From CALDSL01 sp039810245 (GTDB taxonomy: Bacteria > Chloroflexota > Anaerolineae > Anaerolineales > Anaerolineaceae), in the NCBI GenBank assembly GCA_039810245.1, contig JBDHWQ010000044.1, forward strand, positions 1-10,113: a DNA stretch of 10,113 nt, in the 5' to 3' direction. Below, piece by piece: positions 4,309-10,113 of the stretch (position 1 is its first letter; each line of letters starts with the position of its first letter). Under the pieces are notes generated by a model. That model was not told where the DNA came from. It searched no databases and saw only the letters and a list, made by a program, of their open reading frames with translations. The position numbers and the translations under genes are program-made.

Positions 4309-7032
4309 TCAATGTTCCAGCATCACGCTGGAGCGCGCCAGGTTGTTCAGGATATAGTTCATGATCCCACCATAGCGGTAGTATTCCAACTCCATGCTGG
4401 AATTGATGCGCACGATCGTGTCAAAGGTGACTTCGCTGCCATCCTCGCGCTGCGCGCGCACGCGCACCGTTCCACCCGGCACCAGGTTTTCTGCCAGGTG
4501 CTCAAAGGTGAAGACTTCGCGCCCGGTGAGACCCAGTATTTTCCAGCCCTGGCCAGGTTGGAACTGCAGCGGCAGCACGCCCATGCCCACCAGGTTGGAG
4601 CGATGGATGCGCTCGTACGACTCGGCAATGATCACTTTGACGCCCAACAGCAGCACGCCCTTCGCCGCCCAGTCGCGGCTGGAGCCGGTGCCGTACTCCT
4701 TGCCGGCCAGTACTACCAGCGGCACGCCTTCTTCGCGATATTTCATCGCCGCGTCGTAGATACTCATCTGATCACCACCCGGCAGGTACTGGGTGTAGCT
4801 GCCTTCCACGCCTTGCACGAGCTGGTTTTTAAGGCGGATATTGCCAAACGTGCCGCGCGTCATTACGCGATCGTTGCCGCGCCGTGAGCCAAATGAGTTA
4901 AAGTCCGCAGGTTCTACACCCAATCCGCGCAGGTATTTGCCTGCCGCGCCATTGGCCGGGATGGCACCGGCCGGTGAGATGTGATCGGTGGTAACCGAAT
5001 CGCCCAGCACTGCCAGCGCTCGCGCGCCCACAATGTCGCGCACAGGCTGGATCTCATCGCTCAGGCCTTCGAAGAACGGAGGCTCCTGCAGGTAGGTCGA
5101 TTCTTCTTTCCACTGGTAGAGCAGGCCGGCATCCCCTTCGATCTGGTTCCACTCTTCATTCATGTGGCGCACATCGTGGTAATTCTCCAGGAACAGCTCG
5201 GGGGAGATATTCTGGTTAATCGTATCCACAATCTCCTGCGAAGTCGGCCAGATATCGCGCAGGTAGACTGGCTGCCCATCCGCGCCGGTTCCCAACGGCT
5301 CGTCACTCATGTCAATGTTGACCGTGCCGGCCAGGGCGAATGCCACCACCAGCGGCGGTGACGCCAGGTAGTTGGCCAGCGTGTGCGGGTTAACACGGCC
5401 TTCGAAGTTGCGGTTGCCGGAAAGCACCGCGGCCGCCACCAGGTGGCCTTCCTGAATGGCCTGCACCACTTCCTCGTTGAGCGGGCCAGAGTTTCCGATA
5501 CAGGTAGTGCAGCCATAGCCCACCAGGTCAAAGCCCAATTCGGACAGCGGCTGCAGCAAGCCGGCCTTCTTCAAGTACTCGGTAACCACGCGCGAGCCGG
5601 GAGCCAGGCTGGTTTTGACGTACGGGTGCGTGCGCAAGCCTTTTTCCACGGCTTTTTTCGCCAGTAGCCCCGCGCCAACCATCACATACGGGTTGGAGGT
5701 ATTGGTGCACGAGGTGATTGCGGCTATCACAACCGCGCCCTGCTCCATGCGACCTTCGCGTCCACCGGTTTCGACCAGCACCGTGCGGTCCAGATCTTCC
5801 TGAGCCACCGCAAAACCACCCATCGTCTTGGGGGCGGCCAGCGCCTGCTGGAAGGTCTGTTTGAGCCTGGTTAACGGAACCCGGTCTTGCGGGCGGCGAG
5901 GGCCGGCCACGCTGGGCTCCACGCTGCCCAGGTCGAGCTCGAGCACGTCAGTGTACTCGGGGTCGGGGGTTTCATCGGTGCGGAACAGGTGCTGCGCTTT
6001 ACAGTAGGCTTCCACCCGCGCCAGCAGTTCTTCGCTGTGGCCGGTCATGCGCAGATACTGCAGCGTCTGGTCATCTACGGGGAACCAGGTGACCGTTGCG
6101 CCATTCTCCGGCGACATGTTGGCAATCATGGTGCGGTCGGTGACGGGCATGTTAGTCAGCCCCGGGCCAAAGAACTCGACGAACTTCTCTACCACGCCCT
6201 TCTTGCGCAGTATTTGCGTGATGGTGAGGGTCACATCCGTGGGGGTGACGCCTTCGCGGATCTTGCCGGTCAGCTTGAAACCGATTACATCCGGTATAAG
6301 CATATCAATCGGCTGGCCAAGCATGGCTGCCACGGCTTCGATGCCGCCCACGCCCCAGCCCACCACGCCCAGGCCGTTGGCCATGGTGGTGTGCGAGTCA
6401 GTGCCAACCAGTGTGTCGGGGTAGAGCACCAGTCGGTCATCTTCTTGCGAGCGCAGCACCACGTCGGAAAGGTATTCGATATTGACCTGGTGTACGATGC
6501 CGATGGACGGCGGCACAACGCTAAAATTTTTGATCGCGTTCTGAGCCCAGTGGAGCAGCTCATACCGCTCGCGGTTGCGCTCGAATTCCAGGCGGGTATT
6601 GCGCTCCAACGCATCCGGCGCGCCATAATAATCCACCTGCACCGAGTGGTCGATCACCAGGTCTACCGGGATGTTCGGGTTAATCAGGTCGGGGTCGGCA
6701 TGCATGCGCGCAATGGCCGAACGCATGGCGGCCAGGTCGTTGACCACTGCCACACCGGTGAAGTCCTGCAGCACAATGCGTCCCGGACTGAACGGCATGG
6801 CAGCGCGGTCTTCATCAACCGGCTGCCAGCGCGCCAGGTTGCGCACGTCCTGCACGGTCACTTCGCGCTCATTATGCTTGCGCAGCGCATTTTCCAGCAA
6901 AATACGCACGGTAAATGGCAGTTTCTCCAGCCGGCCGGGCGGAAGCAGTTCTAGCGCATCCAGCCGGTAGTAGACATACTCACCAAAGGCAGTTTTTAGC
7001 GTTGATCGCGTATGAAAATAATCTTTATTCAT
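4309..7032 (-). CDS. acnA: Aconitate hydratase A (aconitase, AcnA/IRP1 type)
   Basis: Interconverts citrate and isocitrate in the TCA cycle with a [4Fe-4S] cluster. The 907-residue length is normal for the AcnA/IRP1 type rather than AcnB. Cluster cysteines are Cys442 (in SCTNTSNP), Cys508 and Cys511 (in GYGCTTCIGNSGP). Substrate-binding segments include LVGTDSHTTMANGLG (208-222), SPENGAT (307-313) and GSRRGND (715-721). The swivel domain carries GKEYGTGSSRDWAAKG (777-792), with Ser784 and Arg786 in the catalytic positions. The protein ends with the YRYGGIMNYILNNL helix typical of the family. ATG at 7032 has GAGG (7041-7038) at five-base spacing and lies 18 bases after the icd stop codon, so the two genes are co-transcribed and probably translationally coupled. 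It converges with the WYL regulator gene. All catalytic parts appear intact. Confidence 0.98.
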   Translation of the reverse strand: MNKDYFHTRSTLKTAFGEYVYYRLDALELLPPGRLEKLPFTVRILLENALRKHNEREVTVQDVRNLARWQPVDEDRAAMPFSPGRIVLQDFTGVAVVNDLAAMRSAIARMHADPDLINPNIPVDLVIDHSVQVDYYGAPDALERNTRLEFERNRERYELLHWAQNAIKNFSVVPPSIGIVHQVNIEYLSDVVLRSQEDDRLVLYPDTLVGTDSHTTMANGLGVVGWGVGGIEAVAAMLGQPIDMLIPDVIGFKLTGKIREGVTPTDVTLTITQILRKKGVVEKFVEFFGPGLTNMPVTDRTMIANMSPENGATVTWFPVDDQTLQYLRMTGHSEELLARVEAYCKAQHLFRTDETPDPEYTDVLELDLGSVEPSVAGPRRPQDRVPLTRLKQTFQQALAAPKTMGGFAVAQEDLDRTVLVETGGREGRMEQGAVVIAAITSCTNTSNPYVMVGAGLLAKKAVEKGLRTHPYVKTSLAPGSRVVTEYLKKAGLLQPLSELGFDLVGYGCTTCIGNSGPLNEEVVQAIQEGHLVAAAVLSGNRNFEGRVNPHTLANYLASPPLVVAFALAGTVNIDMSDEPLGTGADGQPVYLRDIWPTSQEIVDTINQNISPELFLENYHDVRHMNEEWNQIEGDAGLLYQWKEESTYLQEPPFFEGLSDEIQPVRDIVGARALAVLGDSVTTDHISPAGAIPANGAAGKYLRGLGVEPADFNSFGSRRGNDRVMTRGTFGNIRLKNQLVQGVEGSYTQYLPGGDQMSIYDAAMKYREEGVPLVVLAGKEYGTGSSRDWAAKGVLLLGVKVIIAESYERIHRSNLVGMGVLPLQFQPGQGWKILGLTGREVFTFEHLAENLVPGGTVRVRAQREDGSEVTFDTIVRINSSMELEYYRYGGIMNYILNNLARSSVMLEH

Positions 7033-7050
7033 CTCTCCCTCGAGAATCGG

Positions 7051-8364
7051 TTATCGGGCCTGAGCGTCGTCCATGTGGCGCACGATGGCTTCGCCAAATT
7101 CGGATGTGCTCACACGGATGGCATTGTCCATCAGGCGGTGAAAATCGTAAGTCACGGTTTTCGATTGGATCGCGCCGGAGATGCCGCGGATCACCAGGTC
7201 GGCGGCTTCCTGCCAACCCAGGTAGCGCAGCATCATCTCGCCCGACAGGATCACCGAGCCGGGGTTGACCACGTTGAGGTTGGCGTACTTGGGCGCGGTT
7301 CCGTGTGTAGCTTCAAACACGGCCACGCCGGTGTCATAGTTAATGTTGGCGCCAGGTGCGATGCCAATGCCACCCACCTGCGCCGCCAGCGCATCGGAAA
7401 GATAATCGCCATTCAGGTTCATGGTAGCCAGCACGTCAAAATCGCGCGGGCGGATCATTGTGTTCTGAAAGACGATATCGGCAATCGAGTCTTTGATCAG
7501 CATGCGCCCAGAACGCAGCGCTTCGTTCATCTCATTGTTGGCAGCTTCTTCACCCATAGCAGCTTTAGCGCGCTCCCACTGGCCCCAGGTGTACACCTGG
7601 TCGCCAAATTCGCGCTCGGCCAGCGCGTAGCCCCACTTGAGGAACGCTCCCTCGGTATATTTCATGATATTGCCCTTGTGTACCAGGGTGACATTGCGAC
7701 GCCGGTTCTCCAGCGCATAGTGGATGGCGGCGCGCACCAGGCGCTCGGTGCCTTCGATAGAAATGGGCTTGATGCTGAAACCGGAAGTATCCGGGAAGCG
7801 GATCTTGGCATACTCTTTGGGGAAATTCTCGCGCAACAGCGCCAGGAAACGCTCTTCATCGGCGCTGCCCTGCTCAAACTCAATGCCAGTGTAGATATCT
7901 TCGGTATTTTCGCGGAAGATTACCATGTCCACCAGCTCGGGGTTCTTAAATGGCGACGGCACCCCGGGGAAATAACGCACCGGGCGCAGGCAAACGTACA
8001 GGTCCAGATCTTTGCGCAGGGCCACATTGAGCGAGCGGAAGCCGCCGCCGATCGGTGTGGTCAGCGGGCCTTTAATGCCAACCAGGTACTCGCGGAACAG
8101 GCGCAGCGTGTCATCCGGCAGCCAGCTTCCGGTCTGCGTGAAGGCCTTTTCGCCGGCCAGCACTTCCAACCATTCCAGCTTGCGCCGGCCACCATAAGCC
8201 TTTTCCACAGCCGCATCCAGCACGCGCACCGAGGCATGCCAGATATCTGGCCCGGTTCCATCGCCCTCGATAAACGGAATCACCGGGCGGTCTGGTACGA
8301 TCAGACGGCCACTCTCCAGGCGAATCTTCTCCCCAACAGGTACCTGCGCCAATCCACTCGCCAT
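7051..8364 (-). CDS. icd: Isocitrate dehydrogenase, NADP-dependent (E. coli Icd type)
   Basis: Oxidatively decarboxylates isocitrate to 2-oxoglutarate. The 437-residue protein matches homodimeric bacterial Icd. It has IEGDGTGPD (32-40) and the substrate loop GGGFRSLNVALR (106-117), whose Ser111 aligns with the phosphorylated Ser113 of E. coli. DMVIFRENTEDIY (146-158) is followed by Lys230 in VHKGNIMK and MNLNGDYLSDALAAQVGGIG (315-334). NADP-type residues are present: Lys359-Tyr360, Val366, Tyr406 and Arg410, equivalent to E. coli 344/345, 351, 391 and 395. It is about 20 residues longer than the E. coli enzyme; a segment near 270-288 (GEEAANNEMNEALRSGR) accounts for much of this. I chose ATG 8364 because GGAAGGGG (8379-8372) precedes it by seven bases; an upstream ATG at 8415 in the same frame would add 17 residues with no homology and a poor ribosome site. 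First gene of the icd-acnA operon. Confidence 0.97.
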   Translation of the reverse strand: MASGLAQVPVGEKIRLESGRLIVPDRPVIPFIEGDGTGPDIWHASVRVLDAAVEKAYGGRRKLEWLEVLAGEKAFTQTGSWLPDDTLRLFREYLVGIKGPLTTPIGGGFRSLNVALRKDLDLYVCLRPVRYFPGVPSPFKNPELVDMVIFRENTEDIYTGIEFEQGSADEERFLALLRENFPKEYAKIRFPDTSGFSIKPISIEGTERLVRAAIHYALENRRRNVTLVHKGNIMKYTEGAFLKWGYALAEREFGDQVYTWGQWERAKAAMGEEAANNEMNEALRSGRMLIKDSIADIVFQNTMIRPRDFDVLATMNLNGDYLSDALAAQVGGIGIAPGANINYDTGVAVFEATHGTAPKYANLNVVNPGSVILSGEMMLRYLGWQEAADLVIRGISGAIQSKTVTYDFHRLMDNAIRVSTSEFGEAIVRHMDDAQAR

Positions 8365-8475
8365 ATCGTTACCCCTTCCACCAGAATATTCTGTCTTATT
8401 TTCCTTTAAAAGCAAACGCCATGCAACGCCTTTTGATCGAATTTATAAAGATTTGCGCATTCTCTCTGCCGCGTA

Positions 8476-8491
8476 TACAATATTATTTGTA
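8476..8491. promoter_or_regulatory. Inverted repeat TACAA-N6-TTGTA upstream of the gltA promoter
   Basis: A 5-bp perfect inverted repeat around a TATTAT centre, ending eight bases upstream of the gltA -35 box. Position and symmetry suit a regulator-binding site, possibly serving both divergent genes. Short AT-rich repeats arise by chance, so this is tentative. Confidence 0.3.
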
Positions 8492-8498
8492 CGCAGGT

Positions 8499-8527
8499 TT
8501 GACGCCGACGCATGCATCGAATACAAT
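8499..8527 (+). promoter_or_regulatory. Promoter of the citrate synthase gene
   Basis: TTGACG (8499-8504, five of six) and TACAAT (8522-8527, five of six) are separated by exactly 17 bases. This is a near-consensus housekeeping-sigma promoter. Transcription would begin near 8534, giving a leader of about 78 nt before the ATG at 8612. Confidence 0.75.
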
Positions 8528-8536
8528 TAATATCAT

Positions 8537-8585
8537 AAATATAGGAAAAAAGCTCGCCTGTGAGAGAACTGATCGCCCTATATTT
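8537..8585 (+). repeat. Inverted repeat in the gltA leader
   Basis: AAATATAGG (8537-8545) and CCTATATTT (8577-8585) are exact reverse complements separated by 31 bases. In RNA they could form a 9-bp stem, mostly A-U, ending 12 bases before the AAGGAG ribosome site (8598-8603). As DNA, the two half-sites are centred 40 bp apart, close to four helical turns. It could be a leader structure affecting translation or a spaced operator. Confidence 0.45.
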
Positions 8586-8611
8586 CATTCCCGAAATAAG
8601 GAGACGCCCGG

Positions 8612-9976
8612 ATGAGTACGGATAACAACACCACCAGCCCCGCAGTACGCCCCAACCGCGATTGCGGGACCTTTATCTGTGAAAAGATCGACGCCAAAAT
8701 CCCGAACTGGCGCGAACGCGTGGGCAAGCTGCTCAAAGAACATGGCGACTTCGTCGTGTCCGAAGTCACCATCGAGCAGTTATACGCCGGCATTCGCGGC
8801 GTGCATGTTGCCACCAGTGACGTTTCATACGTAGACCCCAAAGAAGGACTGCGCATCCGCGGCTATTCCATCCCGGAGCTGCTGGAAAAGCTGCCGCGTG
8901 AAGAAGGCTATGACACCCCGCTGGTAGGCGGCATCTTCTATCTCCTGATGGCCAGCGAGCTGCCCACGGAAGAGACGGCGTTGATGATGGAATTTGAATT
9001 CAAGCGCCGCCAGGAAGTGCCACAGTATGTTTTCGATTTGATCCGCGCGATGCCAAAAGATACGCATCCGATGACGCTGTTCTCGCAGGCTATCCTGGCG
9101 CTGCAAAACCAGTCGGTATTTGCGCGCGAGTATCAGGAAGGCATCCAGAAGCCGGATTACTGGCAGGCATACGTGGAAGACACGCTAAACCTGGTCGCCA
9201 AGCTGCCGTCCATCGCCGCCTTCATTTATAACTGGAAATATGGTGACGGCCAGTTTATTGAGCCGCGGCCCGACCTGTTCTGGGGCGCAAACTTCGCGCA
9301 TATGATCGGTAAGGGTGACGACAAAGATTACCAGGAATTATGCAATCTCTACTTTATGCTGCATTGTGACCACGAGGGTGGCAACGTCAGCGCGCATACC
9401 GCCAACCTGGTGGCATCCGCGCTTTCCGATGTTTATTACGCGTGCTCGGCGGGTATGGATGGGCTGGCCGGCCCGCTGCATGGCCTGGCAAACCAGGAAT
9501 GCCTGGTGTGGCTGATGAAAGTGCGCGAGTCCTTTGACCACTTCCCCAGCGCGAAAGAAATCGAGCAGTTTGCCGAAGATACCCTGGCCGCAGGGCGCGT
9601 GATCCCGGGTTATGGCCACGCCGTACTGCGTCTCACTGACCCGCGCTTTACCGCGCTGGACGAGTTCGGCAAGAAGCACCTGGGCAATGACGAGCTGTTC
9701 CGCCTGGTACACCTGATCTACGAGGTGGTGCCGGAAGTGCTCAAGCGCACCGGCAAGGTCAAGAACCCGTGGCCCAATGTAGACGCGATCAGCGGCGTGA
9801 TGCAGTATCACTATGGCGTGACGCAGTACGAGTTTTACACCGTGCTGTTCGGCGTCAGCCGCTGCATGGGGCTGTGCGCGCATGCGGTATGGTCGCGCGC
9901 GCTGGGCAAGCCCATCGAGCGGCCCAAATCGCTGACATTGGGGATGCTGGAAGATATGGTGAAGTCGAACGCTTAA
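8612..9976 (+). CDS. gltA: Citrate synthase, mitochondrial (eukaryotic) type
   Basis: Condenses acetyl-CoA and oxaloacetate to citrate, the entry step of the TCA cycle. The 454-residue sequence follows the mitochondrial citrate synthase pattern, not the E. coli GltA pattern. It has VDPKEGLRIRGYSIPE (74-89), AMPKDTHPMT (146-155), HEGGNVSAHT (254-263), GPLHGLANQE (287-296), RVIPGYGHAVLR (329-340), VKNPWPNVDAISG (383-395) and the late LFGVSRCMG-to-ERPKS segment (412-440). The catalytic triad is His262, His290 and Asp391, equivalent to His274, His320 and Asp375 of the pig enzyme. Residues 1-25 are probably a flexible extension, with no convincing signal or transit peptide. ATG 8612 has AAGGAG at eight-base spacing. 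It is divergent from icd-acnA, which encode the next two pathway steps. All catalytic residues are intact. Confidence 0.96.
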   Translation: MSTDNNTTSPAVRPNRDCGTFICEKIDAKIPNWRERVGKLLKEHGDFVVSEVTIEQLYAGIRGVHVATSDVSYVDPKEGLRIRGYSIPELLEKLPREEGYDTPLVGGIFYLLMASELPTEETALMMEFEFKRRQEVPQYVFDLIRAMPKDTHPMTLFSQAILALQNQSVFAREYQEGIQKPDYWQAYVEDTLNLVAKLPSIAAFIYNWKYGDGQFIEPRPDLFWGANFAHMIGKGDDKDYQELCNLYFMLHCDHEGGNVSAHTANLVASALSDVYYACSAGMDGLAGPLHGLANQECLVWLMKVRESFDHFPSAKEIEQFAEDTLAAGRVIPGYGHAVLRLTDPRFTALDEFGKKHLGNDELFRLVHLIYEVVPEVLKRTGKVKNPWPNVDAISGVMQYHYGVTQYEFYTVLFGVSRCMGLCAHAVWSRALGKPIERPKSLTLGMLEDMVKSNA

Positions 9977-9995
9977 ACGCTGCGCATCGATTGCA

Positions 9996-10048
9996 TTTAA
10001 CCCACTCAGCCGGCCAGAGGAAATTCTGGGCGGGCTGAGCGGGTTAAA
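9996..10048. terminator. Long hairpin between gltA and 5S rRNA
   Basis: TTTAACCCACTCAGCC (9996-10011) pairs with GGCTGAGCGGGTTAAA (10033-10048), 16 bp with one imperfect position. Inside it CCAGA (10014-10018) pairs with TCTGG (10025-10029). The odd position (10004/10040) is an A-C mismatch in plus-strand RNA and a G-U wobble in minus-strand RNA. It lies 19 bases after the gltA stop codon and beyond the 5S 3' end, so it can act on both. No U-tract follows on the plus strand; on the minus strand the U run precedes the hairpin. Confidence 0.6.
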
Positions 10049-10050
10049 AC

Positions 10051-10057
10051 AAAAAAA
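10051..10057 (-). terminator. U-tract after 5S rRNA
   Basis: On the minus strand seven consecutive T residues follow the 5S 3' end after GAC. Together with the terminal 5S helix, or the hairpin just beyond, this probably ends the rRNA transcript. Confidence 0.45.
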
Positions 10058-10061
10058 GTCT

Positions 10062-10113
10062 CTTGGCAATGACCTACTCTCCCAGGAAGTCGCCCTCCAA
10101 GTACCATCGGCGC
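10062..10113 (-). rRNA. rrf: 5S rRNA, 3' part
   Basis: Read on the minus strand, the last 52 bases contain GCCGATGGTACTTGGAGGG and later CCTGGGAGAGTAGGTCATTG followed by CCAAG, the conserved 3' half of bacterial 5S rRNA (loop E/helix IV region and the GGGAGAGTAGGTC element). The 5' half lies outside the window. The 3' end is estimated where the helix-I-like CCAAG ends, just before GAC and a run of Ts. The gene converges with gltA and is presumably the last gene of an rRNA operon entering from the right. Confidence 0.9.

Larger units (their letters stand above)
8365..8611. promoter_or_regulatory. Divergent icd / gltA control region
   Basis: A 247-bp AT-richer gap between divergently transcribed TCA-cycle genes. 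It holds the gltA promoter (8499-8527), an inverted repeat in the gltA leader (8537-8585), a second inverted repeat upstream of the promoter (8476-8491) and ribosome sites for both genes. For icd I see only weak candidates on the minus strand, for example TATAAA at 8447-8442 without a good -35 box, so the icd promoter is not placed. No RNA gene or further coding region is supported here. Confidence 0.6.

Noticed and set aside
5887..6954. 355-codon plus-strand frame opposite aconitase
   Set aside because: It is a shadow of acnA with low-complexity His/Arg/Ala composition and no ribosome site or family motif.
7033..7053. icd stop codon in the same frame as acnA, suggesting a possible read-through fusion
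   Set aside because: The TAA is followed by six codons and a normal ribosome site before the acnA ATG; this is ordinary operon spacing and no recoding signal is visible.
7012..8409. Long open frame of about 465 codons on the plus strand opposite icd
   Set aside because: It lies antisense to an unmistakable isocitrate dehydrogenase, is His/Gln/Arg-rich with no domain pattern, and is explained by codon bias of the real gene.
8365..8415. Upstream in-frame ATG that would lengthen Icd by 17 residues
   Set aside because: The extra residues have no counterpart in the family, while ATG 8364 has a strong ribosome site at ideal spacing.
8421..8615. Small frames across the icd/gltA intergenic region, on both strands
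   Set aside because: They cover the gltA promoter, lack ribosome sites and show no protein-like composition.
1..10113. CRISPR array, insertion sequence, phage, toxin-antitoxin or defence genes
   Set aside because: I looked for repeated spacers, terminal inverted repeats, transposase motifs and small paired ORFs on both strands and found none; the content is housekeeping genes.

Overview
The window is a stretch of bacterial chromosome of moderately high GC (high fifties percent by eye). It has short intergenic gaps and GC-rich hairpins at gene ends. I see no insertion sequence, phage gene, tRNA or CRISPR array. The gene mix and protein style would fit a Chloroflexota (Anaerolineae-like) bacterium, but this is an impression from protein style, not a proven assignment. 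Both window ends cut genes. The left end cuts an asparaginase gene and looks like a junction between two unrelated coding sequences. The right end stops inside a 5S rRNA gene, a common place for draft contigs to break.

Layout, left to right. (1) 1-617, minus: 5' part of a glycosylasparaginase/isoaspartyl-peptidase family gene whose homology stops near base 57; bases 1-75 on the plus strand instead read like the N-terminus of a NUDIX protein. (2) 757-1581, minus: membrane-anchored M48 zinc metallopeptidase. (3) 1687-1953, minus: small GlsB/YeaQ/YmgE-type membrane protein. (4) 2095-2685, plus: VTT (TVP38/DedA-like) membrane protein, divergent from (3) and probably leaderless. (5) 2736-3206, minus: GyrI-like/AraC effector-binding domain protein. 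(6) 3308-4276, plus: WYL-domain transcriptional regulator, divergent from (5), with a perfect palindromic operator candidate between them. (7) 4309-7032, minus: aconitase AcnA. (8) 7054-8364 (plus stop), minus: NADP-type isocitrate dehydrogenase, 18 nt upstream of acnA in the same operon. (9) 8612-9976, plus: citrate synthase of the mitochondrial type, divergent from icd. (10) 10062-10113, minus: 3' end of 5S rRNA.

The coherent unit is 4309-9976. Citrate synthase, aconitase and isocitrate dehydrogenase catalyse the first three oxidative steps of the TCA cycle, from oxaloacetate plus acetyl-CoA to 2-oxoglutarate. They are arranged as a divergent icd-acnA operon and gltA around one 247-bp regulatory region. 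That region holds a near-consensus sigma70-type promoter for gltA, an inverted repeat in its leader and a second inverted repeat upstream. The WYL regulator with the GyrI-like protein is a plausible ligand-responsive two-gene module. The rest is housekeeping or envelope-stress type genes. I found no undescribed defence or mobile system. The items most worth checking are the left-edge junction, the eukaryote-type citrate synthase, the regulatory palindromes and the apparently leaderless VTT gene.
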